A stretch of 64,000 nt of DNA from Chitinophaga pinensis (GCA_945873505.1 CAMCDQ010000004.1:23980-87979); one strand, 5' to 3'; positions 1 through 9,678 are shown, counted from the first letter of the stretch. Notes: a model not told the origin generated them from the letters alone. Program-made: numbers and translations.

Positions 1-210
1 ATTCGTCAAAATAGAAGCTGTAAAATCCCCCTTAAAAAGGAGTTGTACGGCACGACTTGTGCCACAAGAAGGGCAAGGAAATCCCGCGAAATTCTTAATC
101 ATACAAACGGAGAATTGATTGCTTTTAGAATAATATAAGTTGTATAATAGGTAAATATATCCTGAAGTACAAGCTATTAAAATGAATAGATATAACTTGT
201 TTTTAGACAT
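1..210 (-). CDS. DUF2752 membrane protein, 3' end outside window
   Basis: The minus strand is open from an ATG at 208-210 to the window edge (70 codons, no stop), so the C-terminus is missing. The protein starts with a hydrophobic segment (residues about 5-25) and then has the sequence FPCPSCGTSRA. The CPxCGxTR-type cysteine motif followed by membrane segments is the signature of the DUF2752 family, small membrane proteins of unknown function. It starts 3 nt after the stop of the TM2-domain gene, and the two families are often neighbours in Bacteroidota, so they are probably co-transcribed. Function is unknown. Confidence 0.8.
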   Translation of the reverse strand, partial: MSKNKLYLFILIACTSGYIYLLYNLYYSKSNQFSVCMIKNFAGFPCPSCGTSRAVQLLFKGDFTASILTN

Positions 211-213
211 TAT

Positions 214-555
214 CTAATATAAAGCATTTTGAAATGTTTCCATGTTTTTTTCACGAGTGGCACCCATAATTAGAAACCAATCGATGATAGTCCATATTCC
301 AAGACCACCACAAGTAAGTAGTTTGCCTATTCCCATTCCGGTATCTCCAATATAAAAACGGTCAATTCCTAAAGTTCCACCTCCAACAATTGAGATAATA
401 AGACTTGTAGTAGGATCTTTTAATTGTAATGATTGAACCGCAGGCCATCTTTCATCATCCAATTGTAATAATTTTTCTCTGATTGCTGATAAATGATAGC
501 TTTCGAAGTGCTTTGCATTCATCATCATAAATAAGTCTACTTTTTGCGATTCCAT
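214..555 (-). CDS. TM2 domain-containing membrane protein
   Basis: 113 residues. The C-terminal half (about residues 48-103) is a TM2 domain: a hydrophobic segment, the polar turn GIDRFYIGDTGMGIGKLL and a second hydrophobic segment ending TIIDWFLIMG. The D-R-F-Y and G-x-x-K-x-L residues of the family are present. The first 45 residues are soluble and probably lie in the cytoplasm. The role of bacterial TM2 proteins is not established. The stop is 3 nt from the start of the DUF2752 gene, suggesting one transcript. Confidence 0.85.
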   Translation of the reverse strand: MESQKVDLFMMMNAKHFESYHLSAIREKLLQLDDERWPAVQSLQLKDPTTSLIISIVGGGTLGIDRFYIGDTGMGIGKLLTCGGLGIWTIIDWFLIMGATREKNMETFQNALY

Positions 556-625
556 AGTTTTGGGTTTTAGATTAGAATGCTAATATATAAAATTTATTGA
601 AATAGTAACCGTTACGTTTTTGATA

Positions 626-1591
626 TTATGATAGATTACCAAAATACTTCGCTTTTATTTTATCGACAATTACTTGTGTTAATTTTTGGTGACTTTCAAA
701 TGTCCATCCTGCTATGTGTGGCGTGAGCAATACATTATCCGCTTTAAGCAAATAGTCAAAAGCGGCAGGTTTTTCGGAATCAATGAATAGGTTTTCGAAT
801 GATAACTTTTCGTATTCTAAAACGTCTAATCCTGCGCCAAGAATTTTTCCAGATTTTAAACCTTCCACTAAATCATTAGTTACAACACAATTTCCGCGGG
901 CGGTATTAATAAACCAAAAGGGTTTTGAAAACGAATTTATAAAATTGGCATTAATCATTTTGTCGGTTGACGGATTCCAAGGAGTGTGAAGACTTACAAC
1001 GTCTGATTTTTGTTTCAGTTCTGATAAAGAAACTTGCTTTGCATTGGCATCGCCCACATTTTCGAGAATGTCATAACACAGGACTTCAACATCAAAGCCG
1101 CGAAGTTTTTTGGCAAATGATTTCCCCATTTTTCCGTAACCAATTATACCGATTGTTTTGCCTTCTAGTTCGTGTCCGCGATTGGTTTCTCGGTTCCAAT
1201 GTCCCGATTTTATTTCTGAAAATGCTTTGTTGAGGTTGTTGAAAAGCGACAATAGCATTCCAAGTGCGTGTTCTCCAACGGCGTTGCTATTGCCTTCGGG
1301 AGCTGCTATTAGCGAAATGTTTTTCGATAATGCGTAATCGCAATCGATGCTTTCTAAACCAGCGCCAACTCTTGCAATGAATTGTAAATTGGTGGCTTTG
1401 TCAAGAAATGTTTTGTCGATTTTGAATCGGCTGCGGATTACAATTCCTTGGTATTCGTGAATTTTGACTTCAATTTCTGTTTTGGAAGAAGTAAAATCTT
1501 CGTGATTTGTAAATCCTACTTCTTGTAATTGGTTCCAAAGCAAAGGATGGTTGCTATCGATGTGAAGGATTTTTATAGTGGTTGCTGACAT
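626..1591 (-). CDS. D-isomer specific 2-hydroxyacid dehydrogenase
   Basis: 321 residues, the usual length for a short SerA/GhrB-like NAD(P)-dependent dehydrogenase without an ACT domain. The dinucleotide-binding loop is GIIGYGKMGKSFAKKL (about residues 147-163). The catalytic residues are visible as Arg in NTARGNCV, Glu in DVLEYE and His in TPHIAGWT. The substrate is not clear: 3-phosphoglycerate, glyoxylate or hydroxypyruvate are the usual options, and no serine-pathway gene is adjacent. It is followed downstream by a repeat-filled gap and stands alone. Confidence 0.9.
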   Translation of the reverse strand: MSATTIKILHIDSNHPLLWNQLQEVGFTNHEDFTSSKTEIEVKIHEYQGIVIRSRFKIDKTFLDKATNLQFIARVGAGLESIDCDYALSKNISLIAAPEGNSNAVGEHALGMLLSLFNNLNKAFSEIKSGHWNRETNRGHELEGKTIGIIGYGKMGKSFAKKLRGFDVEVLCYDILENVGDANAKQVSLSELKQKSDVVSLHTPWNPSTDKMINANFINSFSKPFWFINTARGNCVVTNDLVEGLKSGKILGAGLDVLEYEKLSFENLFIDSEKPAAFDYLLKADNVLLTPHIAGWTFESHQKLTQVIVDKIKAKYFGNLS

Positions 1592-1653
1592 AATTGAATT
1601 TTGAATGCTAAAGGTACTTTTTTTTGTGGAATTGTGAAACCCACTCTATTTTT

Positions 1654-1794
1654 TCGCGTGAGGGATTGCAGCGGAAAGCCCACAGACAAGTCTAGCGAAG
1701 CGGAACTTGGCGAGGACTTGCAGCGGAAAGCCCGACCGAGTTTAGTAAAAATATTGTAGTTCGTCAAAACGCTCTAAACGAGGGCACGCCCAAA
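1654..1794. repeat. Flavobacterial intergenic repeat with doubled GCAGCGGAAAGCCC block
   Basis: The block GATTGCAGCGGAAAGCCC (1664-1681) recurs as GACTTGCAGCGGAAAGCCC (1714-1732), and the element ends in a GGGCGTGCCC-type palindrome (about 1771-1794 read on the minus strand). The end block recurs alone at 34886-34910. Elements of this look are familiar between flavobacterial genes, so I treat it as a dispersed repeat. It fills most of the gap between the dehydrogenase and the RND gene. Confidence 0.6.
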
Positions 1795-1812
1795 TAAAAA
1801 AACATCAAAAAT

Positions 1813-1844
1813 AATCCCTGCTTTTTCAAACAGGGATTTTTTAT
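1813..1844 (-). terminator. Rho-independent terminator of the efflux operon
   Basis: The arms AATCCCTG (1813-1820) and CAGGGATT (1831-1838) form an 8-bp stem with a 10-nt loop. On the minus strand it follows the RND stop by about 15 nt and is followed by ATTTTTG. The plus strand side also has a T-run, so it may work in both directions. Confidence 0.7.
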
Positions 1845-1858
1845 AGGGTCCAGAAAAA

Positions 1859-4800
1859 TTAATTTTCTGTTACTCTGGCGGCTCTTTTGTCGCGCAACCA
1901 GTATTTGGTTCGTTTGACTAAATAGAACATTACGGGCACCATAACCAGGGTTAAAACGGTGGCGTAAGTCAGTCCGAAGATGATGGTCCACGCCAGCGGG
2001 CTCCAGAAAACGACGTTGTCTCCTCCTACGTAAATGTGCGGATTTAGGTTGGTTACCAATGAAAAGAAGTCGAAATTCAGTCCGATTGCCAACGGAATTA
2101 ATCCTAAAATTGCGGTTAATGCGGTTAGTAAAACGGGACGCAAACGGGATTTTCCAGATTGAATAATCACTTGTTTTATTTCGGCAATGGTTAAATCGTC
2201 GTGTGAAGTTTGCTTGTTTTCGATAACTTTTTCGTCTAATAAAAGCACGAAGAAGTCCATTAATACGATTCCGTTTTTCACGACAATTCCTGATAACGCA
2301 ATGATTCCCATCATCGTCATTAGGATTACGAAATCCATTCCTGCAAAGACGTAACCGTAGAATACGCCGCTAAAACTTAGCAAAACGGTGAACATAATTA
2401 TGGCGGTTTTCGACAAGGAATTGAATTGCAACACGATAATTATGGTGATGCTCGCCAACGCCAAAAGCAATGCGCCAAACAAGAAACTGGAATCTTTTTT
2501 CTGTTGTTCTTGCTCGCCAGAAAACGAATACGTGATGTCGCCTGCCATTTTATAATTGGCAGTTTTCAGTTGTGATTCAATTTGTTTGGTAATTCCGTCG
2601 CCATTTGCACCGGTTAAAACATTGGAATAAATGGTCATTATTCGTTTCGAATTCTTGCGTTTTATTTGGTTGAACGTGAATTTTTTCTCGGTCGTTGCGA
2701 AAGCAGCAATCGGAACTTGGATGATTTGTCCGTTGTTTTGATTTCTGAAAGTCACGGGTTGGTTGAACAAAACGCTTTCGTTTTTGCGTTGGTCTTCCTG
2801 CAAACGCATCACTATATTATAATCGTCTTTTCCTTCTTTGTAGGTTGAAATTTCTTGCCCGTAAACTGCGCGACGCATAGTGTAACCAAGTTGTCCCGTG
2901 CTGGCACCTAAACTACCAATACTTACACGATCGACATTTACTTCCAATTCTGGACTTTCTTTGTTGACATCAATATTTAATTTTTCGATGCCTTCGATGT
3001 TTTTTGAATTGATGAAAGTGATTACTTTATTGGCTTCCACTAACATTTCGTCGTAATTGGTTCCCGATAATTGCAAACTAATTGGATAACCTGAAGGCGG
3101 TCCGTTAGAATCTTTTTCGACAATGATTTTTGCTCCTGCAATTGCTTTTACTTTGGCACGAATTTCTTCTAAAATGTTATCTGTATTTACGCCTTTTCTA
3201 AAATTAAATTCGGTAAAATTCACGGTTACTTTTCCTTTATACGGGGTTTCAGATTGGTTTCCAGAATCTACATTTGGATTTCCAGCTCCTTTTCCTACTT
3301 GCGAAACGATGCTTTCTGCCAAATAGTTTTCGTTATTTTCAACATATTTTCCTAAAATTGAAATCACTTGTTTTTCAACAAATAAATTGGCTTTATTGGT
3401 TTTAGAAATTTCTGTTCCTTGTGGATATTCGATGTAAACTATGGCTTGATTTGGAATGTTTTTTGGGAAAAATAATACGTTTCTCGGGAAGATTCCCAAT
3501 AATACAAACGAGAAAAATAGTAAAGCGATAATTCCAACTAATGCGATTACCGCTCTTTTTCCTGTTAGGATTTTACCCAGAAAAATTTGGTATTTTTTCT
3601 CTAAACTCGGGAAGAAACTGTGTTGGAAATCTTGAGTCCATTTGAAAATAAACAAATGATACGCCCACATTAATACCAAAGCAATAATGATTAAATGACC
3701 GATGGCTTTCATCCAAACAGTATTGGTAATATTCCCTGGAATTACGAATAGCAAACCTGAAACGATGAAAATAATCGTGTATTTTTTTAATGCTTTTTTA
3801 GAGATGTTTCTGTCTTCAATATCCATAAAACCACCCGTCATTGAGGCATTTATCACCATTGCTACGAATAGCGATGCGCCCAAAACACAAGACAATGTAA
3901 TTGGGAAATAGATCATGAATTTTCCAACGGTTCCTGGCCATAAAGCCAATGGAATAAAGGCAGCCAAGGTCGTTGCTGTTGATGAAATTACCGGCCAAGC
4001 GATTTCGCCAATACCAATTTTAGAGGCTTCAATTCGTCCCAAACCTTTTTTCATATTGGCAAAAACGTTGTCGACAACCACAATTCCATCATCGACTAAT
4101 AATCCTAATCCCATTACCAATCCAAACAAAACCATCGTGTTCAACGTGAATCCAAAAGCCGATAAAATGGCAAATGCCATCAACATGGAAAGTGGAATTG
4201 CAGCCCCAACAAACAAGGAATTTCGTAATCCCATCGTGAACATCAACACAATCATTACCAAAATAATTCCGAAAATAATGTGGTTTGACAATTCGTTTAC
4301 TTGGTGTTCGACTTCGCTCGATTGGTCGTTGGTCATTTTGATACTCAAATCTTTTGGCAAAACTGTTTCTTGTGCTTTAGCAACAATTTCTTTGACTTGA
4401 TCCAATGCAGAAATCATATTTTGCCCAGAACGTTTTTTTACATTTAGCATCACCACTTCTTGACCACTTTCGCGTGCGTACGTCGTTTTTTCTTTCTCTT
4501 TAAAATTGATAACCGCAATATCTTTGAGGTAAACCGTCCCTCCGTAGGATTTTACAATTACGTTTTCAAGTTCCTTTGGGTTTTTGATTTCGCCAACAAT
4601 TCGGATGTTATTTCGAGAACCTTGCGAGATTAAATTACCTCCTGAAAGGGTCATATTTTCATATTTCACCGCATTTTGAATGTCGTCAAAACTTACTTTT
4701 GCAGCGTTCATTTTGAATACATCAATGGCAATTTCAACCTCTTTATCATCAACCCCAAGAATGTCCACCTTTTTTACTTCAGGAACATTTTCAATCTCGT

Positions 4801-5323
4801 CTTTTAAATATTCACCATATTTTTTGAGTTGTTGCGTGGTGTAATTCCCCTTCAAATTAATATTCAAAATCGGCACTTCCTCCGAAATATTGATATTGAA
4901 AATACTTGGTTCTACCTTACTTCCATTGTCAAGATTTGGCCAATCGGTATCGGCTTTCGCCAAATCTGCTTTGTCTTTAATTCTGATTTTAGCTTCTTCA
5001 ATAGTTATTTTTTGTTCAAATTCAACGACTACAATTCCGTAATCTTGAAACGAGCTAGAAGTAACTTTGGTCACACCAGAAATATTTTTAAACTGATCTT
5101 CAAGCGGTTTAACAACTATTTTTTCAACATCTTCTGCTGAATTTCCGGGGAAAATAGAAGAAACATAGATTTTGTTTTCCAATATTTCAGGAAAATCTTC
5201 CCTTGGCATATTAAGGTATGCCGTAATTCCACTAACGATAATTATAAAGGTCAGAATGTAAACCGTAATTCGGTTATCTACAGCCCAACTCGAAATGCCA
5301 AATTCTTTTTTTTGATGACTCAT
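1859..5323 (-). CDS. RND efflux transporter permease (HAE1/AcrB-type)
   Basis: 1154 residues. Inner-membrane proton-driven pump of a tripartite efflux system. The first transmembrane helix is at about residues 12-32, followed by a periplasmic porter domain, a block of helices at about 350-500, a second periplasmic domain and a second helix block from about 960. The proton-relay Asp pair appears in LLVDDGIVVVDN (about 410-420), and the matching Lys is in GIVVKNGIVLMDF (about 1015). It is the last gene of the tetR-tolC-adaptor-permease operon on the minus strand and is followed by a terminator. It is somewhat longer than AcrB (1049); an extra segment lies between the two helix blocks around residues 520-590. 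Substrates cannot be read from the sequence. Confidence 0.95.
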   Translation of the reverse strand: MSHQKKEFGISSWAVDNRITVYILTFIIIVSGITAYLNMPREDFPEILENKIYVSSIFPGNSAEDVEKIVVKPLEDQFKNISGVTKVTSSSFQDYGIVVVEFEQKITIEEAKIRIKDKADLAKADTDWPNLDNGSKVEPSIFNINISEEVPILNINLKGNYTTQQLKKYGEYLKDEIENVPEVKKVDILGVDDKEVEIAIDVFKMNAAKVSFDDIQNAVKYENMTLSGGNLISQGSRNNIRIVGEIKNPKELENVIVKSYGGTVYLKDIAVINFKEKEKTTYARESGQEVVMLNVKKRSGQNMISALDQVKEIVAKAQETVLPKDLSIKMTNDQSSEVEHQVNELSNHIIFGIILVMIVLMFTMGLRNSLFVGAAIPLSMLMAFAILSAFGFTLNTMVLFGLVMGLGLLVDDGIVVVDNVFANMKKGLGRIEASKIGIGEIAWPVISSTATTLAAFIPLALWPGTVGKFMIYFPITLSCVLGASLFVAMVINASMTGGFMDIEDRNISKKALKKYTIIFIVSGLLFVIPGNITNTVWMKAIGHLIIIALVLMWAYHLFIFKWTQDFQHSFFPSLEKKYQIFLGKILTGKRAVIALVGIIALLFFSFVLLGIFPRNVLFFPKNIPNQAIVYIEYPQGTEISKTNKANLFVEKQVISILGKYVENNENYLAESIVSQVGKGAGNPNVDSGNQSETPYKGKVTVNFTEFNFRKGVNTDNILEEIRAKVKAIAGAKIIVEKDSNGPPSGYPISLQLSGTNYDEMLVEANKVITFINSKNIEGIEKLNIDVNKESPELEVNVDRVSIGSLGASTGQLGYTMRRAVYGQEISTYKEGKDDYNIVMRLQEDQRKNESVLFNQPVTFRNQNNGQIIQVPIAAFATTEKKFTFNQIKRKNSKRIMTIYSNVLTGANGDGITKQIESQLKTANYKMAGDITYSFSGEQEQQKKDSSFLFGALLLALASITIIIVLQFNSLSKTAIIMFTVLLSFSGVFYGYVFAGMDFVILMTMMGIIALSGIVVKNGIVLMDFFVLLLDEKVIENKQTSHDDLTIAEIKQVIIQSGKSRLRPVLLTALTAILGLIPLAIGLNFDFFSLVTNLNPHIYVGGDNVVFWSPLAWTIIFGLTYATVLTLVMVPVMFYLVKRTKYWLRDKRAARVTEN

Positions 5324-5384
5324 TATATAAGAGTTATTTTAAATTTTAAATGATAAATTTCGAATTCAATAGTTGTCAATTTTG

Positions 5385-5410
5385 ATTCCCCCTTCGGGGG
5401 TTAGGGGGCT
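5385..5410 (-). repeat. 26-nt palindromic unit, copy 1 (at adaptor stop codon)
   Basis: On the minus strand this unit begins AGCCCCC, contains ACCCCC-GAA-GGGGG and ends AAT. It is identical over 26 nt to the copy in bioA at 20939-20964. It abuts the TAA stop of the adaptor gene (5410-5412), sharing one base with it, and so lies in the gap before the permease gene. Related copies are at 41282, 41699 and 63776. Confidence 0.8.
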
Positions 5411-6549
5411 TAGAAGTTTAGTTTCATTCCCTCCGAAACCGAATTCCCTCCATCGCTTACAACTACGGTTTTTGGTTTTAATCCTCCTAAAATTTCAGTA
5501 AAATTTTCAGAAGTTTTTCCTACTTTCACAATCACTTTTTTAGCAATTCCCGTTTTGTCTTTAATTGAAGTTGCCTCAAATACAAATTGGTCGCCATTAC
5601 CATCTACTTGAATCACATTAGAAGGAACTACAACCGCATTCGAATTGGTGTAATCTATAATTTTAAGTTTTGCTACTTGGTTTGGACGTAATAAATTTTC
5701 AGAATTTGGAACGGAAACTTCAATCCCAAAACTTCTATTATTAGGATTGATATTATTAGCTACTTGACGAATTTTGCCAACATATGTTTTTCCTAAAGAT
5801 GCCAAATATACATTGACAACCGTACCCACTTTTAATTTTCCAATATAACTTTCTGGAACCGCTGTAGAAACAAACATATTATTCAAATTCACAATTCGAA
5901 TCAATCCCTGTCCTGGCCCAACTACTTGTCCTTTTTCTGTAATTAATTCGTCAATTACTCCTGAAAATGGGGCAATAATTCTTGTTTTTCCCAATTGCGC
6001 TTTCATTTGTGAAACTGCTTTTTGTTGGCTTATCATATTGGTTTGCGCTTGCAAATATTGAATTTCAGAACCAATTTTTTGATCCCATAAACGCTTTTGT
6101 CTTTCAAAAGTTGTTTTTGCCAATGCCATCTGCGTTTCCATTTGCGCCAATTGCTGACTCAATCCACCATCGTCAATAGTTCCAAGAAGCTGTCCTTTGC
6201 TCACTTTTTGTCCTGCAATTACATTTAAAGTATTTAAAATTCCAGCGAATTGAGGATAAATAATGAGATTTTCTTTGGTGTCTACATTTCCTTGTACTTC
6301 TAAATAATGACTGAAAACAGTGTCTTTCACCACCGAAACAGAAACCAACGCTTCTTCCGATTTTTTAATATCTAAAAGGGCAATAGCATCGTCTAATTTA
6401 GTTAATTGGGTTTGCAATTCTGCTCTTTTTGCTTTTATAGAAACCAAGTTTTTCGAAGCGATTAAAGAATCGATATTGGCGTTTTCTTCTTTCTTTCCAC
6501 AAGAAAATAGTAGAATTGATAATGTTGCGATTAAAATTATTTTTTTCAT
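5410..6549 (-). CDS. RND efflux periplasmic adaptor (membrane fusion protein)
   Basis: 379 residues. The N-terminus is a lipoprotein signal with lipobox LLFSC (Cys17), so it is probably a lipid-anchored AcrA/MexA-type adaptor that links the permease to the TolC-like channel. Order: lipoprotein signal, a coiled region at about 35-65, first half of a lipoyl/biotinyl-like domain (GQKVSKGQLLGTID), an alpha-hairpin (about 130-180), second lipoyl half (IIAPFSGVIDEL), then beta-barrel and membrane-proximal domains. It lies between the tolC-like gene and the permease gene, with a repeat unit starting exactly at its stop. Confidence 0.93.
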   Translation of the reverse strand: MKKIILIATLSILLFSCGKKEENANIDSLIASKNLVSIKAKRAELQTQLTKLDDAIALLDIKKSEEALVSVSVVKDTVFSHYLEVQGNVDTKENLIIYPQFAGILNTLNVIAGQKVSKGQLLGTIDDGGLSQQLAQMETQMALAKTTFERQKRLWDQKIGSEIQYLQAQTNMISQQKAVSQMKAQLGKTRIIAPFSGVIDELITEKGQVVGPGQGLIRIVNLNNMFVSTAVPESYIGKLKVGTVVNVYLASLGKTYVGKIRQVANNINPNNRSFGIEVSVPNSENLLRPNQVAKLKIIDYTNSNAVVVPSNVIQVDGNGDQFVFEATSIKDKTGIAKKVIVKVGKTSENFTEILGGLKPKTVVVSDGGNSVSEGMKLNF

Positions 6550-6570
6550 TTTTGAGTTTATTATTGTTTG

Positions 6571-7911
6571 TTATTTTTTATTTATTACTTTTTCTAAACT
6601 TGCTTTTTTATTGATAATATTCACCATCGACTGCAAATAATTTTGTTGCGCTGCATACAATTGGCGTTGTGCCTCACTAAAATCAAAGCTTGACGACAAT
6701 CCTTCTGTGAATTTTATTTGTTGTTTTTTCTCAATTCGTTCCGCCAAATTCAAATTGGTTTTAGCTGTTGCAAATTCCTCGATACTGAATTCATATTCAC
6801 TTTTGGCATTTGCATAATATAATTTTAATTTTTGTTCTGTTTCCGTCAGTTGCGTTTTCGCTTTTTCGAAAGCAATTTTTGCCTGTTGCGTTCTAGCACT
6901 TCTTGCTAAGCTACTAAAAATTGGTACGTCTAAACTTACGCCCATATTCGAATAATTCAGCCATTTTTGATTGCTCGTAAAAAACTGAAATTGATTTCCA
7001 AAGGCATTATAACCCACATTTACATTTGCAGATAACGACGGTAGCGCTTTTGTTCTTTGCAACTTATATTCTAATTGGCGTTGCTCCTGAAAATTCAAAG
7101 CCATTTGATAATTTACGTTTTGCGACGGGGTAAATTCTCCTTGAGAAAAAGAGGCGTCTAAATTGTTTATCGTCAAAGTATCTAATTTGTCTGTAAGTTT
7201 TAAATCATCGGTAATGGCAATTCCCAAAGTAATTTTGAGCATTTTAGCAGCAATTTCTCGCAATCTTTTAACATTATTCAAATTACTATTTACAGATGAA
7301 AGTGTAATTTGAAGTTGCTCAACATTTTCTTCTTCTATCAAACCATTTTTGAAAGTTTCCCGGGTGTCAAACAAAGTTTTCTCTAAAATAACTTTGTTTT
7401 TCTCTAAAATTAAGATGCTTTCTTCTGCCAATAAAACATTTCCATAAGCGTTGATAACCATTTCTTTAATTTCAACATCTGTTTTTTGTTTGGCATTTTC
7501 ATAAAATTTCAAATAGGTTTTTGATGCTTGTAAGGCAACAATATACGAGCCGTCAAAAATCAATTGACTTAATGTAGTTCGGGCATTCATATTGTGTTTT
7601 GTTCCAAAAGCCACTTCTGCAAATTCACCTAGATTTCCTCCAAAAAATTGAGCTGGAATAAGTGATTTTTGCAATTCAAAATTGTTTTGATAATCTAAAC
7701 TTGCATTAATTTGTGGCAAACCCATTGCAGTTGTTTCCCACTTTTTACTTTTTGCTGAAGCAATATCACGGGTTGCATTTATTGCCGAATAATTATTGCT
7801 TAAAGCATAATTAATTGCTTCTTCAAGGTTAAAAGAAAAACTTTTTAGTTTTTCTTGCGATTTTGCCGTGATTGCAAAAGATAATAAGGTAATCAAGATT
7901 ACTTTTTTCAT
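6571..7911 (-). CDS. TolC family outer-membrane efflux protein
   Basis: 446 residues with a cleavable signal peptide (MKKVILITLLSFAITAKS). It has the two tandem OEP repeats of TolC proteins, each with long helical stretches, for example around residues 150-230 and 350-440. It forms the outer-membrane duct of the efflux pump encoded downstream. Its ATG overlaps the tetR stop by one base (TAATG), which suggests translational coupling, and the adaptor gene follows after 21 nt. Confidence 0.93.
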   Translation of the reverse strand: MKKVILITLLSFAITAKSQEKLKSFSFNLEEAINYALSNNYSAINATRDIASAKSKKWETTAMGLPQINASLDYQNNFELQKSLIPAQFFGGNLGEFAEVAFGTKHNMNARTTLSQLIFDGSYIVALQASKTYLKFYENAKQKTDVEIKEMVINAYGNVLLAEESILILEKNKVILEKTLFDTRETFKNGLIEEENVEQLQITLSSVNSNLNNVKRLREIAAKMLKITLGIAITDDLKLTDKLDTLTINNLDASFSQGEFTPSQNVNYQMALNFQEQRQLEYKLQRTKALPSLSANVNVGYNAFGNQFQFFTSNQKWLNYSNMGVSLDVPIFSSLARSARTQQAKIAFEKAKTQLTETEQKLKLYYANAKSEYEFSIEEFATAKTNLNLAERIEKKQQIKFTEGLSSSFDFSEAQRQLYAAQQNYLQSMVNIINKKASLEKVINKK

Positions 7912-8507
7912 TATTGTTCAATGTTCATTAATTGTTTTTCTAATTCTGTAATTCCCGCTGGCGTTGCAATTGCTCGTGTATGGTATTCTAATATTTCTAA
8001 TTCTAATTGCTGCCCCTCTTTTTCGGAACTTGTTTGTTCTTTAATGCTAAAAATCAAAATATAGTAAAATCGGACATACGTTTCGACCGAAATTCCTTTT
8101 CGATACAAACCTTGTGAAATTCCATATTCCATATTTTGTTTGAAAACCGTATTGCATTCATTGATTTCTCTTGCAATTACCTTCTCGTAGATTTCAGGAT
8201 AATGTTTTTTTAATTGATAAATAGGTGACGTATCCGACGATTTAAACATTTCCCTGAACATCTTTCTGATTTCGAAATTTTCTTCAATGGCATTGTGTTT
8301 TTTAGCAACGATATCGCTAATAATTTTATGAACTTGAGAATGAAGAGCTGACGTACTTTCCTCAATTAAAATTTCTTTATTGCAAAAAAACTTGTAAATT
8401 GTTTTTTTTGAAATAGACATTTCCCCAGCAATATCATCCATTGTGACACTTTTGAAACCAAGTTTCAAAAATAAATCACTTGCTTTTGATATGATTTTAT
8501 CTTTCAT
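7911..8507 (-). CDS. TetR/AcrR family repressor of the efflux operon
   Basis: 198 residues. The N-terminal 50 residues form the TetR helix-turn-helix: the segment around VTMDDIAGEMSISKKTIYKFF carries the recognition helix. The rest is a ligand-binding helical domain with no specific match that I can name. It is the first gene of the operon and overlaps the TolC gene by one base. An inverted repeat sits over its own promoter (8536-8576), so autorepression released by a pump substrate is the likely mode of control (inference). Confidence 0.93.
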   Translation of the reverse strand: MKDKIISKASDLFLKLGFKSVTMDDIAGEMSISKKTIYKFFCNKEILIEESTSALHSQVHKIISDIVAKKHNAIEENFEIRKMFREMFKSSDTSPIYQLKKHYPEIYEKVIAREINECNTVFKQNMEYGISQGLYRKGISVETYVRFYYILIFSIKEQTSSEKEGQQLELEILEYHTRAIATPAGITELEKQLMNIEQ

Positions 8508-8535
8508 TTTTAAGATTAAAAGGGTTAATTTTGTG

Positions 8536-8576
8536 CAAATTTACAATGGAAACTTTGAATACCAAAACAGTTTCCA
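8536..8576 (-). promoter_or_regulatory. Promoter and candidate TetR operator for the efflux operon
   Basis: On the minus strand a TTTTG (8563-8567) lies 19 nt before TAAATTTG (8536-8543). This fits the Bacteroidota promoter pattern TTTG-N19-TAnnTTTG. The inverted repeat TGGAAACT (8547-8554) / AGTTTCCA (8569-8576) overlaps the spacer and flanks the upstream box, a position where a repressor would block polymerase. The tetR start is 29 nt downstream. Confidence 0.6.
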
Positions 8577-8697
8577 AAGTATTTACAATTAATTAACATT
8601 TGAGAAAGTTTCAAGTTCAAACTTTTTTGAGTTTCTTTGTAAAACGCAAAGATTTTAAAGAAACCTCTTTTCAATCTAAACCTATAAAAAAAGAATA

Positions 8698-9672
8698 ATG
8701 CATTCTATTTATCAGTATCAAGAATTTATTTCCGACTATTTGCAATCGCAATATGAAACCAAAGAGCCTAAAAATCTGTATGATCCAATTCATTATATAT
8801 TAGGACTTGGCGGAAAAAGAATGCGCCCCGTTTTAACATTGATGAGTGCCGAAGTTTTTGATGCAGACTATAAAAAAGCAATGCCAGCGGCACTTGCCGT
8901 TGAAGTTTTTCATAATTTTTCACTCATTCACGATGATATTATGGATGATGCGCCCTTGAGAAGAGGCAATGAAACGGTTCACGAAAAATGGGATATTAAT
9001 ACCGGAATTCTTTCAGGCGATGCAATGTTGATTTTGGCGTATCAATATTTTGAAAAATACGAGCCAACGGTTTTTAGAGATTTAGCAAAGTTATTTAGCA
9101 AAACGGCATTGGAAGTTTGCGAAGGACAACAGTGGGATGTAGATTTTGAAACTCGTGATGATGTTTCCATTGCCGATTATTTAAAAATGATAGAATACAA
9201 AACGGCGGTTCTTGTTGCTGCGGCAATGAAAATGGGTGCTATAATTGCTGCAACTTCTGAAGAAAATGCCAATTTAATTTATGATTTTGGTTTGAATTTA
9301 GGTTTGGCATTTCAATTACAAGATGATTATTTAGATGCATTTGGAAATCCAGAAACTTTCGGAAAACAAGTTGGCGGCGATATTATAGAAAACAAAAAAA
9401 CCTATTTGTATCTTAAAGCACATGAATTTGCGTCTGTGAAACAAGCCGAACAATTGGCGCATTTATTTTCGATACATCCAGAAGATAATTCTGAAAAGAT
9501 ACATTCGGTGAAAGAGATATTTTTGGCAACTGGAGCGGCATTTGAAACTAAAAAAGCAATTCAAGAGTTTACTTTAAAAGCATTTGAAACGCTACAAAAA
9601 ATTAGCATTGATAATGAAAAGAAGAAAATGTTACAATCCTTTGGGGAAAATTTAATGGGTAGAAAAGTTTAA
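8698..9672 (+). CDS. Polyprenyl diphosphate synthase (trans-isoprenyl)
   Basis: 324 residues, the normal length for this family. It condenses isopentenyl diphosphate with an allylic diphosphate to make C20 or longer chains, probably for quinones or carotenoids. Visible motifs are GGKRMRP (about 41-47), the first Asp-rich motif DDIMDD (about 81-86) and the second one, DDYLDAFG (about 219-226). Chain length cannot be fixed by eye. A short conserved gene follows after 6 nt and is probably co-transcribed. Confidence 0.92.
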   Translation: MHSIYQYQEFISDYLQSQYETKEPKNLYDPIHYILGLGGKRMRPVLTLMSAEVFDADYKKAMPAALAVEVFHNFSLIHDDIMDDAPLRRGNETVHEKWDINTGILSGDAMLILAYQYFEKYEPTVFRDLAKLFSKTALEVCEGQQWDVDFETRDDVSIADYLKMIEYKTAVLVAAAMKMGAIIAATSEENANLIYDFGLNLGLAFQLQDDYLDAFGNPETFGKQVGGDIIENKKTYLYLKAHEFASVKQAEQLAHLFSIHPEDNSEKIHSVKEIFLATGAAFETKKAIQEFTLKAFETLQKISIDNEKKKMLQSFGENLMGRKV

Positions 9673-9678
9673 TTTAGA

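Noticed and set aside
3915..4400. 161-codon plus-strand reading opposite the RND permease
   Set aside because: Antisense shadow of a strongly conserved permease region; low-complexity and no start context.
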